DNA of 64,000 bases from Paenibacillus silagei (lineage in GTDB: Bacteria > Bacillota > Bacilli > Paenibacillales > Paenibacillaceae), in NCBI RefSeq assembly GCF_017874735.1, contig NZ_JAGGLV010000011.1, positions 124,001 to 188,000 of the forward strand, given 5' to 3'. Shown here in pieces: positions 18,327 to 26,666 of the stretch (positions are counted from its first letter, which is position 1; each line of letters opens with the position of its first letter). Position numbers and translations under genes: made by a program. The notes beneath the pieces are model-generated. The model was not told the DNA's origin and did no database searches. It saw nothing but the letters and a program-made list of their open reading frames with translations.

Positions 18327-18425
18327 ACGTATTCGAGTCCAGCATGGCCGAAGCTTTGATCGCTTTTACACGTGAGGACTTGCTATAGGTTCATGACGCA
18401 TTTCACCAGGGATAAGATAATCCCG
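18327..18425 (-). pseudogene. Remnant of the 3' end of an SDR gene
   Basis: About 100 bp that align, with many point differences, to the 3' end of the intact SDR gene (19473-19576): shared stretches are CGAGTCCAGCAT/CGAATCCAGCAT and AGGTTCATGACGCATT. A stop now interrupts the frame after the conserved 'CVMNL'. It lies five bases beyond the end of the hydrolase gene, so the hydrolase is bounded by two copies of this segment. Confidence 0.75.
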
Positions 18426-18429
18426 CCCT

Positions 18430-19461
18430 TCAGAACTCAAGCTGATTCAGCCACTGCGCAAACCGCTCTTTCTCCTCAAACTGAGGATAATGGGCCGATT
18501 TCTCGAAGATCACAAATTCCTTCACCGGCGCTTCCAGTGCTGCGAAGTATTGCTGTGCCGCGTGAACAGAAGTCATATAATCATATTGTCCCATCACAAA
18601 ATAAACGGGGATGTCCACCTCATCGACTACACTTGTAATATAATTCTTGGCCCCTTCAGCCAGCAAAATATCCTGCGACAGGGAAACGCCCTTCAGGTAG
18701 CGGATCACATCCAGCAGATTGTACTCCGGGTTCAAGAGGAACCCTGTGTAATAATCGCGGTTATCGTCTATTAATCTCGCGGCCCCGCCATATTTACGCA
18801 CCAGGTCTCTTGGCGTCAGCTGCCCGCCTGCTTCTATGGGAGCCCGAAGCTCTTCTAACCGCGCAACATCCTTCGTATTACCGGCTCGCGTGGCTTGTTC
18901 CATGGAGTAATTCCAGCTATCCCGCTCGCTGATTCCCAGATCGCCCATCTGCCCGATTCCGATGTAAACGGTGAACCGTTCCGGGGACTTGGCAGCCGCT
19001 TTAATCCCGATATAGGTGCCAAAAGAATGGCCGATCAGCAGCACCCGCTCCTGTCCGAATTCCTGCTTCACGTAGTCCGTCAATGCCAGCAAATCATCGA
19101 CAAGCAGGTCCGTGGATAAATTCGAGTAATCCTCTCCAAAGTGATACGACTTGCCGCTTCCGCGTTGATCATAGTGCACGATGGTAAAGTTCTGCTCCAG
19201 TAAATCCTGATATTTCCGCACATATGGAATTTCCGAACAGCCGGGACCGCCATGCACAAAAATAACTACCGGATTGCGCCGGTCTGCTCCTCTGATCATG
19301 ACTTCATGGCCCGTGCCGTTAATCTGGATCTGCTCCAACTTACTTACGCTATGTTCCCCTTGAATTCGGGGTGTCCACGTTGGAAACACCAATCCGGCTG
19401 CGATCAGCAGGGCAATGATGAGAATAGTTATTCGGGTTATCTTGATGTACTTTTTGGACAT
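18430..19461 (-). CDS. Alpha/beta hydrolase, proline-iminopeptidase-like, membrane-anchored
   Basis: 343 aa. An N-terminal TM helix (residues 9-28) anchors an alpha/beta hydrolase domain with the oxyanion loop 'VHGGPG', 'YDQRGSGKS' and nucleophile elbow 'GHSFG'. A late Asp ('GQYDYMTS') and His ('KSAHYPQFE') complete the triad. Peptidase S33-type enzymes remove N-terminal proline or hydrolyse esters. It lies 17 bases downstream of the SDR gene and is likely in the same operon. Its two borders carry copies of the SDR 3' end, so it was probably acquired by insertion or tandem duplication and deletion. Confidence 0.88.
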   Translation of the reverse strand: MSKKYIKITRITILIIALLIAAGLVFPTWTPRIQGEHSVSKLEQIQINGTGHEVMIRGADRRNPVVIFVHGGPGCSEIPYVRKYQDLLEQNFTIVHYDQRGSGKSYHFGEDYSNLSTDLLVDDLLALTDYVKQEFGQERVLLIGHSFGTYIGIKAAAKSPERFTVYIGIGQMGDLGISERDSWNYSMEQATRAGNTKDVARLEELRAPIEAGGQLTPRDLVRKYGGAARLIDDNRDYYTGFLLNPEYNLLDVIRYLKGVSLSQDILLAEGAKNYITSVVDEVDIPVYFVMGQYDYMTSVHAAQQYFAALEAPVKEFVIFEKSAHYPQFEEKERFAQWLNQLEF

Positions 19462-19478
19462 TCACTACTCCTTCATCC

Positions 19479-20198
19479 CTACGCATTCGAATCCAGCATC
19501 GCCGGAATATTGATTTCCTTCACACAGGAAGCCTTGGACAGGTTCATGACGCATTGCACCAGGGATACGATATCCTGAAGCGGAATCTGCGCACCGTTAT
19601 AGGCGGACAAGACGGGCTCCACCCCAGCCTCCAATGGAATCTGCGTGGCAATCTCGCCAGGATTGATGACAGTCACACCGATGCCGTATTTCTTCACATG
19701 CTCCCTCACCGCATTGGCAATCCCGCGCAGACCGAACTTGGACGCGGCGAACGTTACCTGGGTGTAATCATTATGGTCAAGACCTGCCGTAGAACCAATC
19801 AAGAAGATTTTGGCGTTCTCTGACTTTATAAGATTGGGCAAAAGCTTCTGGATGCACGTAATCGCCGAAGTCACATTGATGTTAATAATGCTGGCAATCT
19901 CAGCCGGATCATCCTGCTCAAAATCATAGTCATCGCTGAACCCCTTGCTCTCCCATACGCCAACATTATAGATGAATACGTCCAGGGTAACGCCGTTCAA
20001 TGATTCTGCAATCCGCCCCGCAGCATCCGGCTTCGCCAAGTCAGCCTCAATCCAGGTCCGCTGAACCCCATCCTCCAGCTTCATGCTGTCCGGATACGTT
20101 CTGGAGACCACCCAGACCTGATCGCCCGCCACCGGCAGCGCCTTGACGAAGGCCTCTCCCAAGCCCTTGCTTGCTCCGAAAATAATAAAGTTTCTCAT
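19479..20198 (-). CDS. SDR-family NAD(P)-dependent oxidoreductase
   Basis: 239 aa Rossmann protein: 'IIFGASKGLGEAFVKAL' at the N-terminus (TGxxxGxG-type cofactor site), 'YNVGVWE' (NxG), catalytic Ser in 'LIGSTAGLD', and 'YTQVTFAASKFGLRG' with YxxxK-like placement (Tyr spaced seven rather than four from Lys, so activity needs care). Its ATG overlaps the stop of the dihydrouridine synthase gene by four bases. Its 3' end was duplicated downstream of the hydrolase gene. Confidence 0.85.
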   Translation of the reverse strand: MRNFIIFGASKGLGEAFVKALPVAGDQVWVVSRTYPDSMKLEDGVQRTWIEADLAKPDAAGRIAESLNGVTLDVFIYNVGVWESKGFSDDYDFEQDDPAEIASIININVTSAITCIQKLLPNLIKSENAKIFLIGSTAGLDHNDYTQVTFAASKFGLRGIANAVREHVKKYGIGVTVINPGEIATQIPLEAGVEPVLSAYNGAQIPLQDIVSLVQCVMNLSKASCVKEINIPAMLDSNA

Positions 20199-21199
20199 AC
20201 GCCCTCCCCCGAGTCCCCAAGCTCCTCCGCCCCGTCTTGCTCCTTGCCTGCGAATTCATCCAGCAGTGCACGCACCTCACGGGTGGACTTGGTGTTCATT
20301 AGATGATTTCTGAGTTCACTGGCGCCGCGGAAGCCGCGGACGTAGATTTTGAAGAAGCGGGGCAGCGGCTTGAAGGAACGGGGTTCCAGCGCCGAATAGC
20401 GATCGTGCAGATCCAGGTGCAGCCTAAGCAGATCCAGAAGCTCCTTGCTGCTATGCTCCCTTGGCTCCTGTTCGAACGCATACGGATTATGAAAAATCCC
20501 GCGCCCGATCATAATCCCGTCTACCCCATACTCTGCGGCCAGCTTCAGGCCCGTCTCCCGGTCTGCAATGTCCCCGTTAATCGTCAGCAGGGTGTCCGGC
20601 GCGATCTCATCCCGCAGCTTTTTAATCTCAGGAATCAGCTCCCAGTGGGCCGGGACCTTGCTCATCTCCTCCCGCGTACGCAGATGGATGGACAGATTCA
20701 CAATGTCCTGCTGCAAAATATGAGTCAACCAGCCCCGCCATTCGTCCACGCTGCTGAATCCGAGCCGGGTCTTGACGCTGACGGGCAGTCCTCCGGCCTT
20801 CGCCGCCTGTATGATCTCCGCTGCGGTCTCCGGACGGCAGATCAGGCCGCTGCCCTTCCCGTTCTCGGCTACATTCGCTACAGGACAACCCATGTTCAGA
20901 TCGATTCCCTTGAAGCCCTCTTCAGCCATGCTGATGCTCATCTTCCGGAAATACTCCGGCTTGTCCCCCCAGATGTGCGCGACCATCGGCTGTTCATCCT
21001 CGGTGAAGGTTAACCGCCCCCGTACCGCCTGCTTCCCCTCCGGGTGAGCATAGCTCTCTGTATTGACGAACTCCGTAAAAAACACATCCGGCCGGCCCGC
21101 CGCACTCACCACATGACGAAACACCACATCCGTCACATCCTCCATCGGAGCCAGTATAAAAAAAGGGCGTGGCAATTCACGCCAGAAATTATTTATCAT
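20195..21199 (-). CDS. tRNA-dihydrouridine synthase
   Basis: 334 aa FMN TIM-barrel enzyme that reduces uridine to dihydrouridine in tRNA D-loops. Motifs: 'ILAPMEDVTD' at the start, 'GIDLNMGCPV' with the catalytic Cys, 'VSVKTRLGF', 'LSIHLRTREE', 'INGDI' and 'IMIGRGIFHNPY'. Belongs to the Dus superfamily; which subgroup (A, B, C) is not decided here. First gene of an operon with the SDR and hydrolase genes (four-base overlap with the SDR). Confidence 0.9.
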   Translation of the reverse strand: MINNFWRELPRPFFILAPMEDVTDVVFRHVVSAAGRPDVFFTEFVNTESYAHPEGKQAVRGRLTFTEDEQPMVAHIWGDKPEYFRKMSISMAEEGFKGIDLNMGCPVANVAENGKGSGLICRPETAAEIIQAAKAGGLPVSVKTRLGFSSVDEWRGWLTHILQQDIVNLSIHLRTREEMSKVPAHWELIPEIKKLRDEIAPDTLLTINGDIADRETGLKLAAEYGVDGIMIGRGIFHNPYAFEQEPREHSSKELLDLLRLHLDLHDRYSALEPRSFKPLPRFFKIYVRGFRGASELRNHLMNTKSTREVRALLDEFAGKEQDGAEELGDSGEGV

Positions 21200-21446
21200 A
21201 TGAAGTACCTCTCTATGCGTGCCGGGATAATCCCTTATCCGGCTGTAGTAAAGCTAAATTATATCATAACTCCTTGGGATTTGTAGCCGCCAGCCAAGGC
21301 CCCCTCTACAGACAATAAACCTCAGAGGAGTCTCTGAGGCCGTGTGTGTCTCAATCCGCTATTGAACCCTGCCTAACCCTGCGCTTCCACCCGCGTATTC
21401 TCTTCTTGTTCGAGAGTAGATTCGCCATAATCCTGTAAGCCCTCCG

Positions 21447-23411
21447 TTAACTCTTGGGTTTCAACTGCTTAATCACGGACATCATCAGGATAATCATCCC
21501 CGTGCCGAAGCCTGACATCGATAGGGGAGCCAGGACGAACCGCATGATCTCCCCTTGCACCCAGAAGCTGGCCAGCATGATCACCATACAGATTACCGTG
21601 AACATCCCGACCGTCAGCGTCCCCACGAAATCCGTCAGACTATGATTGTCCTCACGCGCCAGAGTGATCCGGTTCTCCTTCAGCAGCGGCAGCTCCAGCA
21701 GCTTCGGGATATAGTCCTCCAGCCGCCCCTTCACCTTGTTCAGCTGCTCCTTGACGATCTGCCCCTGATCCATCTGGTCTGCGAAGGACTGGCTTACTGC
21801 GGATAGAGAGTACGACTCATCTACAGAGGACAAAGTCCCGTCCAGGGTAATAATCGCCCGGAAGGCACCGGCCACCGTCGGCTTCAAAGACATTCCCAGC
21901 TCGGTAATCATCGACATCAGCCGTCTCATCATGACACTGGTAGGATCAGGGGAGAACGAGGCTTCGGACAAAAGTCTGCCGAGGCGCCGCTCGATCATTC
22001 GCACATCCAACAGCTCCCCTTCTTCACAGACTCCGGCCAGGCCCTGGGCCATCTGCTTTGTATCCTTCCGGCTGTAGCCCATCAGGAAGTTCAACATCCC
22101 GGCCCGCTCTTCCTCTGTCAGATAACCCACGGAGCCGAAGTCAATCAGCGCAACCTTCCCGTCCTGGGTCAACATCAGATTGCCGGGATGCGGATCGGCG
22201 TGGAAGATGCCGATCATCAGAATCTGCTGCAGGAATGCGTGCATGATCATTTCCGATACGTCACTGGTCACCTTTCGGGTGAACCGGTGCCCTTCAATAT
22301 ATTCCATGGTCAGAATCTGCTTGGTCGAGTACTCGGCGTAGATCCTCGGCACTTGTATCGGAATATCGTGTTCCTGGAATGCTTGGCGCAGCAGGTTGGT
22401 ATTCAGCGCTTCGATGTCGAAGTCCGTCTCTTCAATCAGATTCGTTTTGAAGCCTTGGGCGAGCTGGATTAAGCCGAGTCTTTGGATTTTGGAGGAGCGT
22501 TCGGAGAGCCGGGTCACGAATTGGATTAACAGATCCAGATCTACGCTCATCTTCTGCTTCACATCCGGCCGCAGGATTTTGACAACTACCTTCTCTCCCG
22601 TGGACTTCAGCCGTGCCAGATGCACCTGACCGATCGAAGCGGCTGCAATGGGCTCCATTCCGAAGTCTTCATATGTCTCCTCCAGATCGCCGATTCTGCT
22701 GTCGATGATCTCCTTCAGCTCCTTCCGGCTGAGCGGCTTAACCTGGTCATGCAGGCTGGAGAACGCTTCGATGTATTGCGCAGGCAGCAGATCCTTCTTG
22801 GTCGATAAGACCTGCCCGAACTTCACGAAGACTCCGCCCATGTTATCCAGAATGGCAGCAATCACCTGCGGCAGCTTCGCATGATCCTGCTGGAGCAGAT
22901 GGTTCAGCCCTTTGCGTGAAGCGATCCAGAGCAGACGAATCATACGCCTGAAGCCCCGCACCTTACCCATCACATACCCAAGCGGGTTCCCGGACTGAAG
23001 CAGCTTGAAATTGAATACGCTAAGCAGCATGTAGGTATAGCAGGAGATAAATAGAATCAGCAGCGGGTAATAGATGAACATCACCCTGACCATCTCCGAT
23101 TCGGAGGGAACCACAGGCTGCTTGAAGTAGGTTGAGGTTATGATGAGAGTAACAACGGACGTGCTGAAAAGAATCGCCACCATCAACTGGAACTGTTCAT
23201 GCTTGAAGGTCCTGATGCTGCTTATAATGAAATACAGAATGAACGCCACGACAATAATGCTGCTCATATAGAATTGCTCCAGCACTTGCACCAGCATACT
23301 GACCGCCACCGCGCTGATAAGCGGCATCACGATCTTATGCTTCGCATTGAATATATAGGCAAGCGCTACGAACACACCGAAACATAAAAGCATTACTATG
23401 AAAAAGAACAT
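21447..23411 (-). CDS. ABC1/AarF/UbiB-family atypical kinase
   Basis: 654 aa. Four N-terminal TM helices (about residues 1-145), an ABC1 kinase domain, and two C-terminal TM helices. Diagnostic motifs are 'VFVKFGQVLSTKKDLLP' (KxGQ), 'AAASIGQVHLA' (Ala-rich loop replacing the Gly loop), 'HADPHPGNLML' and 'IDFGSVG'. In other bacteria the family supports quinone or isoprenoid lipid metabolism, probably as an ATPase. Preceded by an AT-poor gap containing a CCTCAGAG palindrome at 21320-21339. Confidence 0.9.
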   Translation of the reverse strand: MFFFIVMLLCFGVFVALAYIFNAKHKIVMPLISAVAVSMLVQVLEQFYMSSIIVVAFILYFIISSIRTFKHEQFQLMVAILFSTSVVTLIITSTYFKQPVVPSESEMVRVMFIYYPLLILFISCYTYMLLSVFNFKLLQSGNPLGYVMGKVRGFRRMIRLLWIASRKGLNHLLQQDHAKLPQVIAAILDNMGGVFVKFGQVLSTKKDLLPAQYIEAFSSLHDQVKPLSRKELKEIIDSRIGDLEETYEDFGMEPIAAASIGQVHLARLKSTGEKVVVKILRPDVKQKMSVDLDLLIQFVTRLSERSSKIQRLGLIQLAQGFKTNLIEETDFDIEALNTNLLRQAFQEHDIPIQVPRIYAEYSTKQILTMEYIEGHRFTRKVTSDVSEMIMHAFLQQILMIGIFHADPHPGNLMLTQDGKVALIDFGSVGYLTEEERAGMLNFLMGYSRKDTKQMAQGLAGVCEEGELLDVRMIERRLGRLLSEASFSPDPTSVMMRRLMSMITELGMSLKPTVAGAFRAIITLDGTLSSVDESYSLSAVSQSFADQMDQGQIVKEQLNKVKGRLEDYIPKLLELPLLKENRITLAREDNHSLTDFVGTLTVGMFTVICMVIMLASFWVQGEIMRFVLAPLSMSGFGTGMIILMMSVIKQLKPKS

Positions 23412-23549
23412 CCTCCAGCCCCCTGTATCCGCTTCATTATTCCCAATATAGCATACTAGGCTGAAGATGCGGAATGCTCCGATATTATTGACATCTGGAG
23501 AACTTCAATGGTAAGCTCCACCTATAAAATTTGAGGAGGATGGCAGCCG

Positions 23550-23570
23550 ATGATTCCACGTGTATGGTAA
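23550..23570 (+). CDS. Candidate leader peptide MIPRVW of the Mef-like pump
   Basis: A six-codon ORF with a strong GAGGAGG ten bases upstream. It is directly followed by a terminator-like hairpin (23573-23615). An overlapping alternative starts at 23540 (16 codons) but sits too close to the same site. Leader peptides of this kind sense ribosome stalling by antibiotics upstream of resistance genes; the assignment here is by position and form only. Confidence 0.5.
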   Translation: MIPRVW

Positions 23571-23572
23571 GC

Positions 23573-23615
23573 AAGCCCAACAAAAGCTGATTTTCCACCA
23601 AGTATGGGCTTTTTT
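23573..23615 (+). promoter_or_regulatory. First attenuator-like hairpin
   Basis: AAGCCCA (23573-23579) pairs with TGGGCTT (23605-23611), followed by a six-T run. It begins three bases after the leader stop codon, as in transcription attenuators. Confidence 0.6.
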
Positions 23616-23710
23616 GAGCTGCTGCTATTTACGTTAAGGACATCGGTTGCGATCCGCTACGGCTTATTTCACTATGCCCGGTTTCGCACTGTCCCAGCAT
23701 GTAATTGTTG

Positions 23711-23750
23711 CAGACCCAAGTCCACTTCCGGATTTGGGTCTGTCTTTATT
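23711..23750 (+). promoter_or_regulatory. Second attenuator-like hairpin before the efflux gene
   Basis: CAGACCCAAGTCC pairs with GGATTTGGGTCTG (13 bp, one G-T), loop of six, then TCTTTATTT. It ends about 20 bases before the ATG and two bases from the AGGGAGG site, so it would block expression unless disrupted. Confidence 0.7.
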
Positions 23751-23768
23751 TAGGGAGGTTGAAACCTT

Positions 23769-24989
23769 ATGAATACGCAATGGAAAAAGACATTTGCCTT
23801 CATCTTCAGCGGACAAATCTTCTCGATATTAACCTCTGCGATGGTTCAGTTCTCCATCATCTGGCACTTGACCGCGACGACGGGGTCGGCCGCCGTGTTA
23901 ATGCTTGCCGGTCTGGCCGGGTTCCTGCCGCAAGCGGTCTTAGGCCCGTTCATTGGCGTCTGGCTCGACCGCTGGAACCGTAAGCTCACCATGATCGCCG
24001 CAGACAGCGCCATTGCACTAACCAGTCTGATTCTGGGTGCTTATTATCTATGGGGCGAGCCCAGCTTATGGATTGTGTATGCCATCCTGCTCATTCGTTC
24101 GGCAGCCTCGTCCTTCCATTCGCCTTCGTTCCAGGCGGCGATTCCGCTGATTGCGCCGGAAGACCAGCTCACCCGGGTAGCAGGCTGGAACCAGCTCATC
24201 TTCTCCGCTTCCAGCGTACTCGGGCCTGCGCTTGGAATAGCGGTATACTCGGCTACTTCACTAGGAACCGTATTGCTTTTAGATGTGGCAGGTGCCTTAA
24301 TCGCTAATGTCATGCTTCTGTTCGTCCAGATCCGTCAACCGAAGCCGGAGAGCGTGGAGATACCCTCATTCCGTAAAGAGTTTATGCTCGGCTGGTGGGC
24401 CTTCCTGTCGCAAAAGCCCATTGTCACGGTAACGGTTGCCATGGCCGTCTTCAGCGTGGTATTCATGCCGCTGGCGATGCTGTTCCCCTTGATGACGCTG
24501 TCCCATTTCGGCCGGGGCGGCTACAGTGCCAGTCTGATTGAGGCCGTCTTCGGGATCGGGATGATTCTTGGCGGTGCGCTGCTGTCGGTGCTTGCTTCCA
24601 GATGGAAGGACACCACCTACATGAGTGTGAGTCTGGTTGTAATCGGGCTCACCTGTGTCCTGAGCGGGATGGTAGGGCGCGAGGCGTTCCTTGCTTTTAC
24701 CGTCCTCTCCTTCCTGATGGGTGCGGCAGCCCCCTTGTTCAACGGCCCTTACATGGCGATGATCCAGAAGTCTTATGAGCCTGAGCTCCTGGGGCGCGTA
24801 CTCTCCTTCGTGACAAGTATCGGACTTTTGTCCTCCCCGATCGGGCTTGCCCTGGCGGGACCTGTGGCCGGCCGGTTCGGCGTTCCGTTCTGGTTCTTCT
24901 GGTCCGGGATCGTTGTGGTCCTGATTGGAGTATTCGTATTTGTCAGATTCGCTGGGAAAGGTACAGACGAGCAACCTGCTAGTAAGTAA
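23769..24989 (+). CDS. MFS efflux protein, Mef/macrolide-efflux type
   Basis: 406 aa with about 12 TM helices. The N-terminus (WKKTFAFIFSGQIFSILTS), 'GFLPQAVLGPFIGVWLDR', 'IRSAASSFHSP' and 'LLGRVLSFVTSIGLL' run closely parallel to Mef(A)-type macrolide efflux pumps. It would export drugs by proton antiport across the membrane. The upstream 240 bp hold a leader ORF and two terminator hairpins, so induction by translation inhibitors through attenuation is likely. Substrate specificity cannot be read from the sequence. Confidence 0.88.
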   Translation: MNTQWKKTFAFIFSGQIFSILTSAMVQFSIIWHLTATTGSAAVLMLAGLAGFLPQAVLGPFIGVWLDRWNRKLTMIAADSAIALTSLILGAYYLWGEPSLWIVYAILLIRSAASSFHSPSFQAAIPLIAPEDQLTRVAGWNQLIFSASSVLGPALGIAVYSATSLGTVLLLDVAGALIANVMLLFVQIRQPKPESVEIPSFRKEFMLGWWAFLSQKPIVTVTVAMAVFSVVFMPLAMLFPLMTLSHFGRGGYSASLIEAVFGIGMILGGALLSVLASRWKDTTYMSVSLVVIGLTCVLSGMVGREAFLAFTVLSFLMGAAAPLFNGPYMAMIQKSYEPELLGRVLSFVTSIGLLSSPIGLALAGPVAGRFGVPFWFFWSGIVVVLIGVFVFVRFAGKGTDEQPASK

Positions 24990-24997
24990 ATGAAGCT

Positions 24998-25037
24998 AAA
25001 TAGACCGTCCTCCCGTAAGTGGGAAGGCGGTCTATTT
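24998..25037. terminator. GACCG-family bidirectional terminator
   Basis: AAATAGACCGtCC ... GGcGGTCTATTT between the convergent efflux and CPBP genes. Confidence 0.85.
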
Positions 25038-25086
25038 GCCTTACATCGGCGCTATTCGCCCGAACTGCCGCAGGACTTCACCAAGT

Positions 25087-25914
25087 TTATCTATCTGCAA
25101 AGCGCTTCAATCGTCTAGATCTGAGCCATAAGCCGAATCCGATGAACAGAATCGTTGTAAACACGCCGGTGGTCGGGCTAAACCACAGTTCGCCTGCTGG
25201 CGTGAATGTGATAATACCGGCAACTGATACCAGCAAGGTAGGCACTCCATCCTCCACTGCGTGCATGAGTACACAGGGCCACACCGATTGCGTAAGGCGA
25301 TAGATTTCAACGTACATGATGGACCAGGCAACCATAAGCACACAACCAATGAAGACATAGCCCCATCTCGTCGTAGTCCCGAAATAAGTCTCCGGCAGGA
25401 AGACCAGATAATAAGCTGTATGCCACAGCGCCCAGACCAGACCGGACACAAGATAGATTAGCCAGTCATTCAGCTTCAGCTCAATCAGCTTCGGAGTCAG
25501 ATAACCCCGCCAGGCGAATTCCTCGAAGATGTTCTTAATAAAGCTGCCGGCGAGCGATACCCCGACCAGTGACAGAATCGTATGTAATTCGCCCTCTGAA
25601 GCGCTGGCGCTATTGAACAGCAGAGCAAGCCCCACCACAATCACCATGATTACCGGATAGATGGCAATAGCTGCGCCGTACCACTTCCTGTTTTCTCTAA
25701 AATTGAACCTTACGCCAATATCCTTCCAATCGCGGTTCACCAGCCGCAGCACGAGCATGGCAATCACCGGCAAAATCAGCCACAAGCCCATTCCCGGCGA
25801 ATTCCCTTCTGGCTGATCCGGCAGCTTCGTATCCACCCATACCCCAATCCAGCCGCACGCCAGCACAATAACGATGAACACTAGAAGACTGAGCTTTGTT
25901 CTGCCTGCTGTCAT
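25087..25914 (-). CDS. CPBP-family intramembrane metalloprotease
   Basis: About 275 aa with seven or eight TM helices. The Abi/CPBP signatures are present: 'FEEFAWRGYL' (EExxxR, motif 1), 'WALWHTAYYL' (FxxxH-type, motif 2) and a late 'LMHAVEDG' (HxxxN/D position). The family includes CAAX-protease-like enzymes and bacteriocin-immunity proteins. The start is the ATG at 25914, preceded by GGAGGGG; the earlier frame start overlaps the TetR gene. Downstream of the TetR gene and probably its target. Confidence 0.86.
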   Translation of the reverse strand: MTAGRTKLSLLVFIVIVLACGWIGVWVDTKLPDQPEGNSPGMGLWLILPVIAMLVLRLVNRDWKDIGVRFNFRENRKWYGAAIAIYPVIMVIVVGLALLFNSASASEGELHTILSLVGVSLAGSFIKNIFEEFAWRGYLTPKLIELKLNDWLIYLVSGLVWALWHTAYYLVFLPETYFGTTTRWGYVFIGCVLMVAWSIMYVEIYRLTQSVWPCVLMHAVEDGVPTLLVSVAGIITFTPAGELWFSPTTGVFTTILFIGFGLWLRSRRLKRFADR

Positions 25915-25933
25915 ATGATCATCCCCTCCGGGT

Positions 25934-26473
25934 TCAAGATTTCTCCGAGCTACGCTTCGCCGTGCTGATGACATCCTCTGCCGCGCTGTTCAATAGCTGA
26001 ATCATCTGCTCCTCCGTATAATGGTCCGGCAGCAATTCGTTCGCAACCATTACACTCATCCCGACCTGGAACATCTTCATCTTGAGCAAAATCATCCCCA
26101 GTTCATCATCTGTTAATCCATTCAGATCCGGGTCCGTTCGCATCATCTGAATGAACCCTTGCGTCTCTGCCTCATTGTACTTCGCCTGATCATTCTTCTT
26201 CATCACCAGATCCCGGAACAGCACCGGATACTCTCTGGCAAAACGGATGCTGGCCGCACCGATATCATGGAACGGATGCCCGGAGTTCTGCTCCAGCAGA
26301 ATCTGTCTGCTCACCGTAAGTGTTCTCTGGAATACTTCCTCCACCAGCTCGCCAGCCTCTTTGAAATTGACATAGATGGGGGCGATAGAGCCTCCCAGCT
26401 TCTCCGCCACCTTACGGATGGTCACGGCATCCACTCCTTCGGTCCTCGCAATCTCGAACGCCGCAGGTGTCAA
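25934..26473 (-). CDS. TetR/AcrR-type regulator with an unusual start
   Basis: About 179 aa from the only usable codon, TTG at 26473. The HTH region 'AVTIRKVAEKLGGSIAPIYVNF' is complete and the C-terminal ligand domain is helical. An in-frame extension upstream (KKENQAVKIR) looks like family sequence and carries AAAAGGAG, but holds no ATG, GTG or TTG before a TGA. Either a rare start (ATT) is used or the start codon was lost, which would lower expression. Co-directional with the CPBP gene 20 bases downstream. Confidence 0.72.
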   Translation of the reverse strand: MTPAAFEIARTEGVDAVTIRKVAEKLGGSIAPIYVNFKEAGELVEEVFQRTLTVSRQILLEQNSGHPFHDIGAASIRFAREYPVLFRDLVMKKNDQAKYNEAETQGFIQMMRTDPDLNGLTDDELGMILLKMKMFQVGMSVMVANELLPDHYTEEQMIQLLNSAAEDVISTAKRSSEKS

Positions 26474-26666
26474 CCTAATCTTAACGGCTTGATTCTCCTT
26501 TTTAACAATTGTTGTGTTCTGAGCATTTGTTCATATAGAATCAAATTATCAGCTTCTCTTCAGAGAATAATGGAACAAAACAGCGTAACTCACGTAAATT
26601 CCGATAAGTTAATTCAAGTGATACCGGCGCAATTTCATCATCACATCATGAAGGAGGCGGCAGCCC

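Noticed and set aside
21320..21339. CCTCAGAGGAGTCTCTGAGG hairpin
   Set aside because: Possible terminator but it has no T-run on either strand and a GC-rich flank; too weak to list as a feature.
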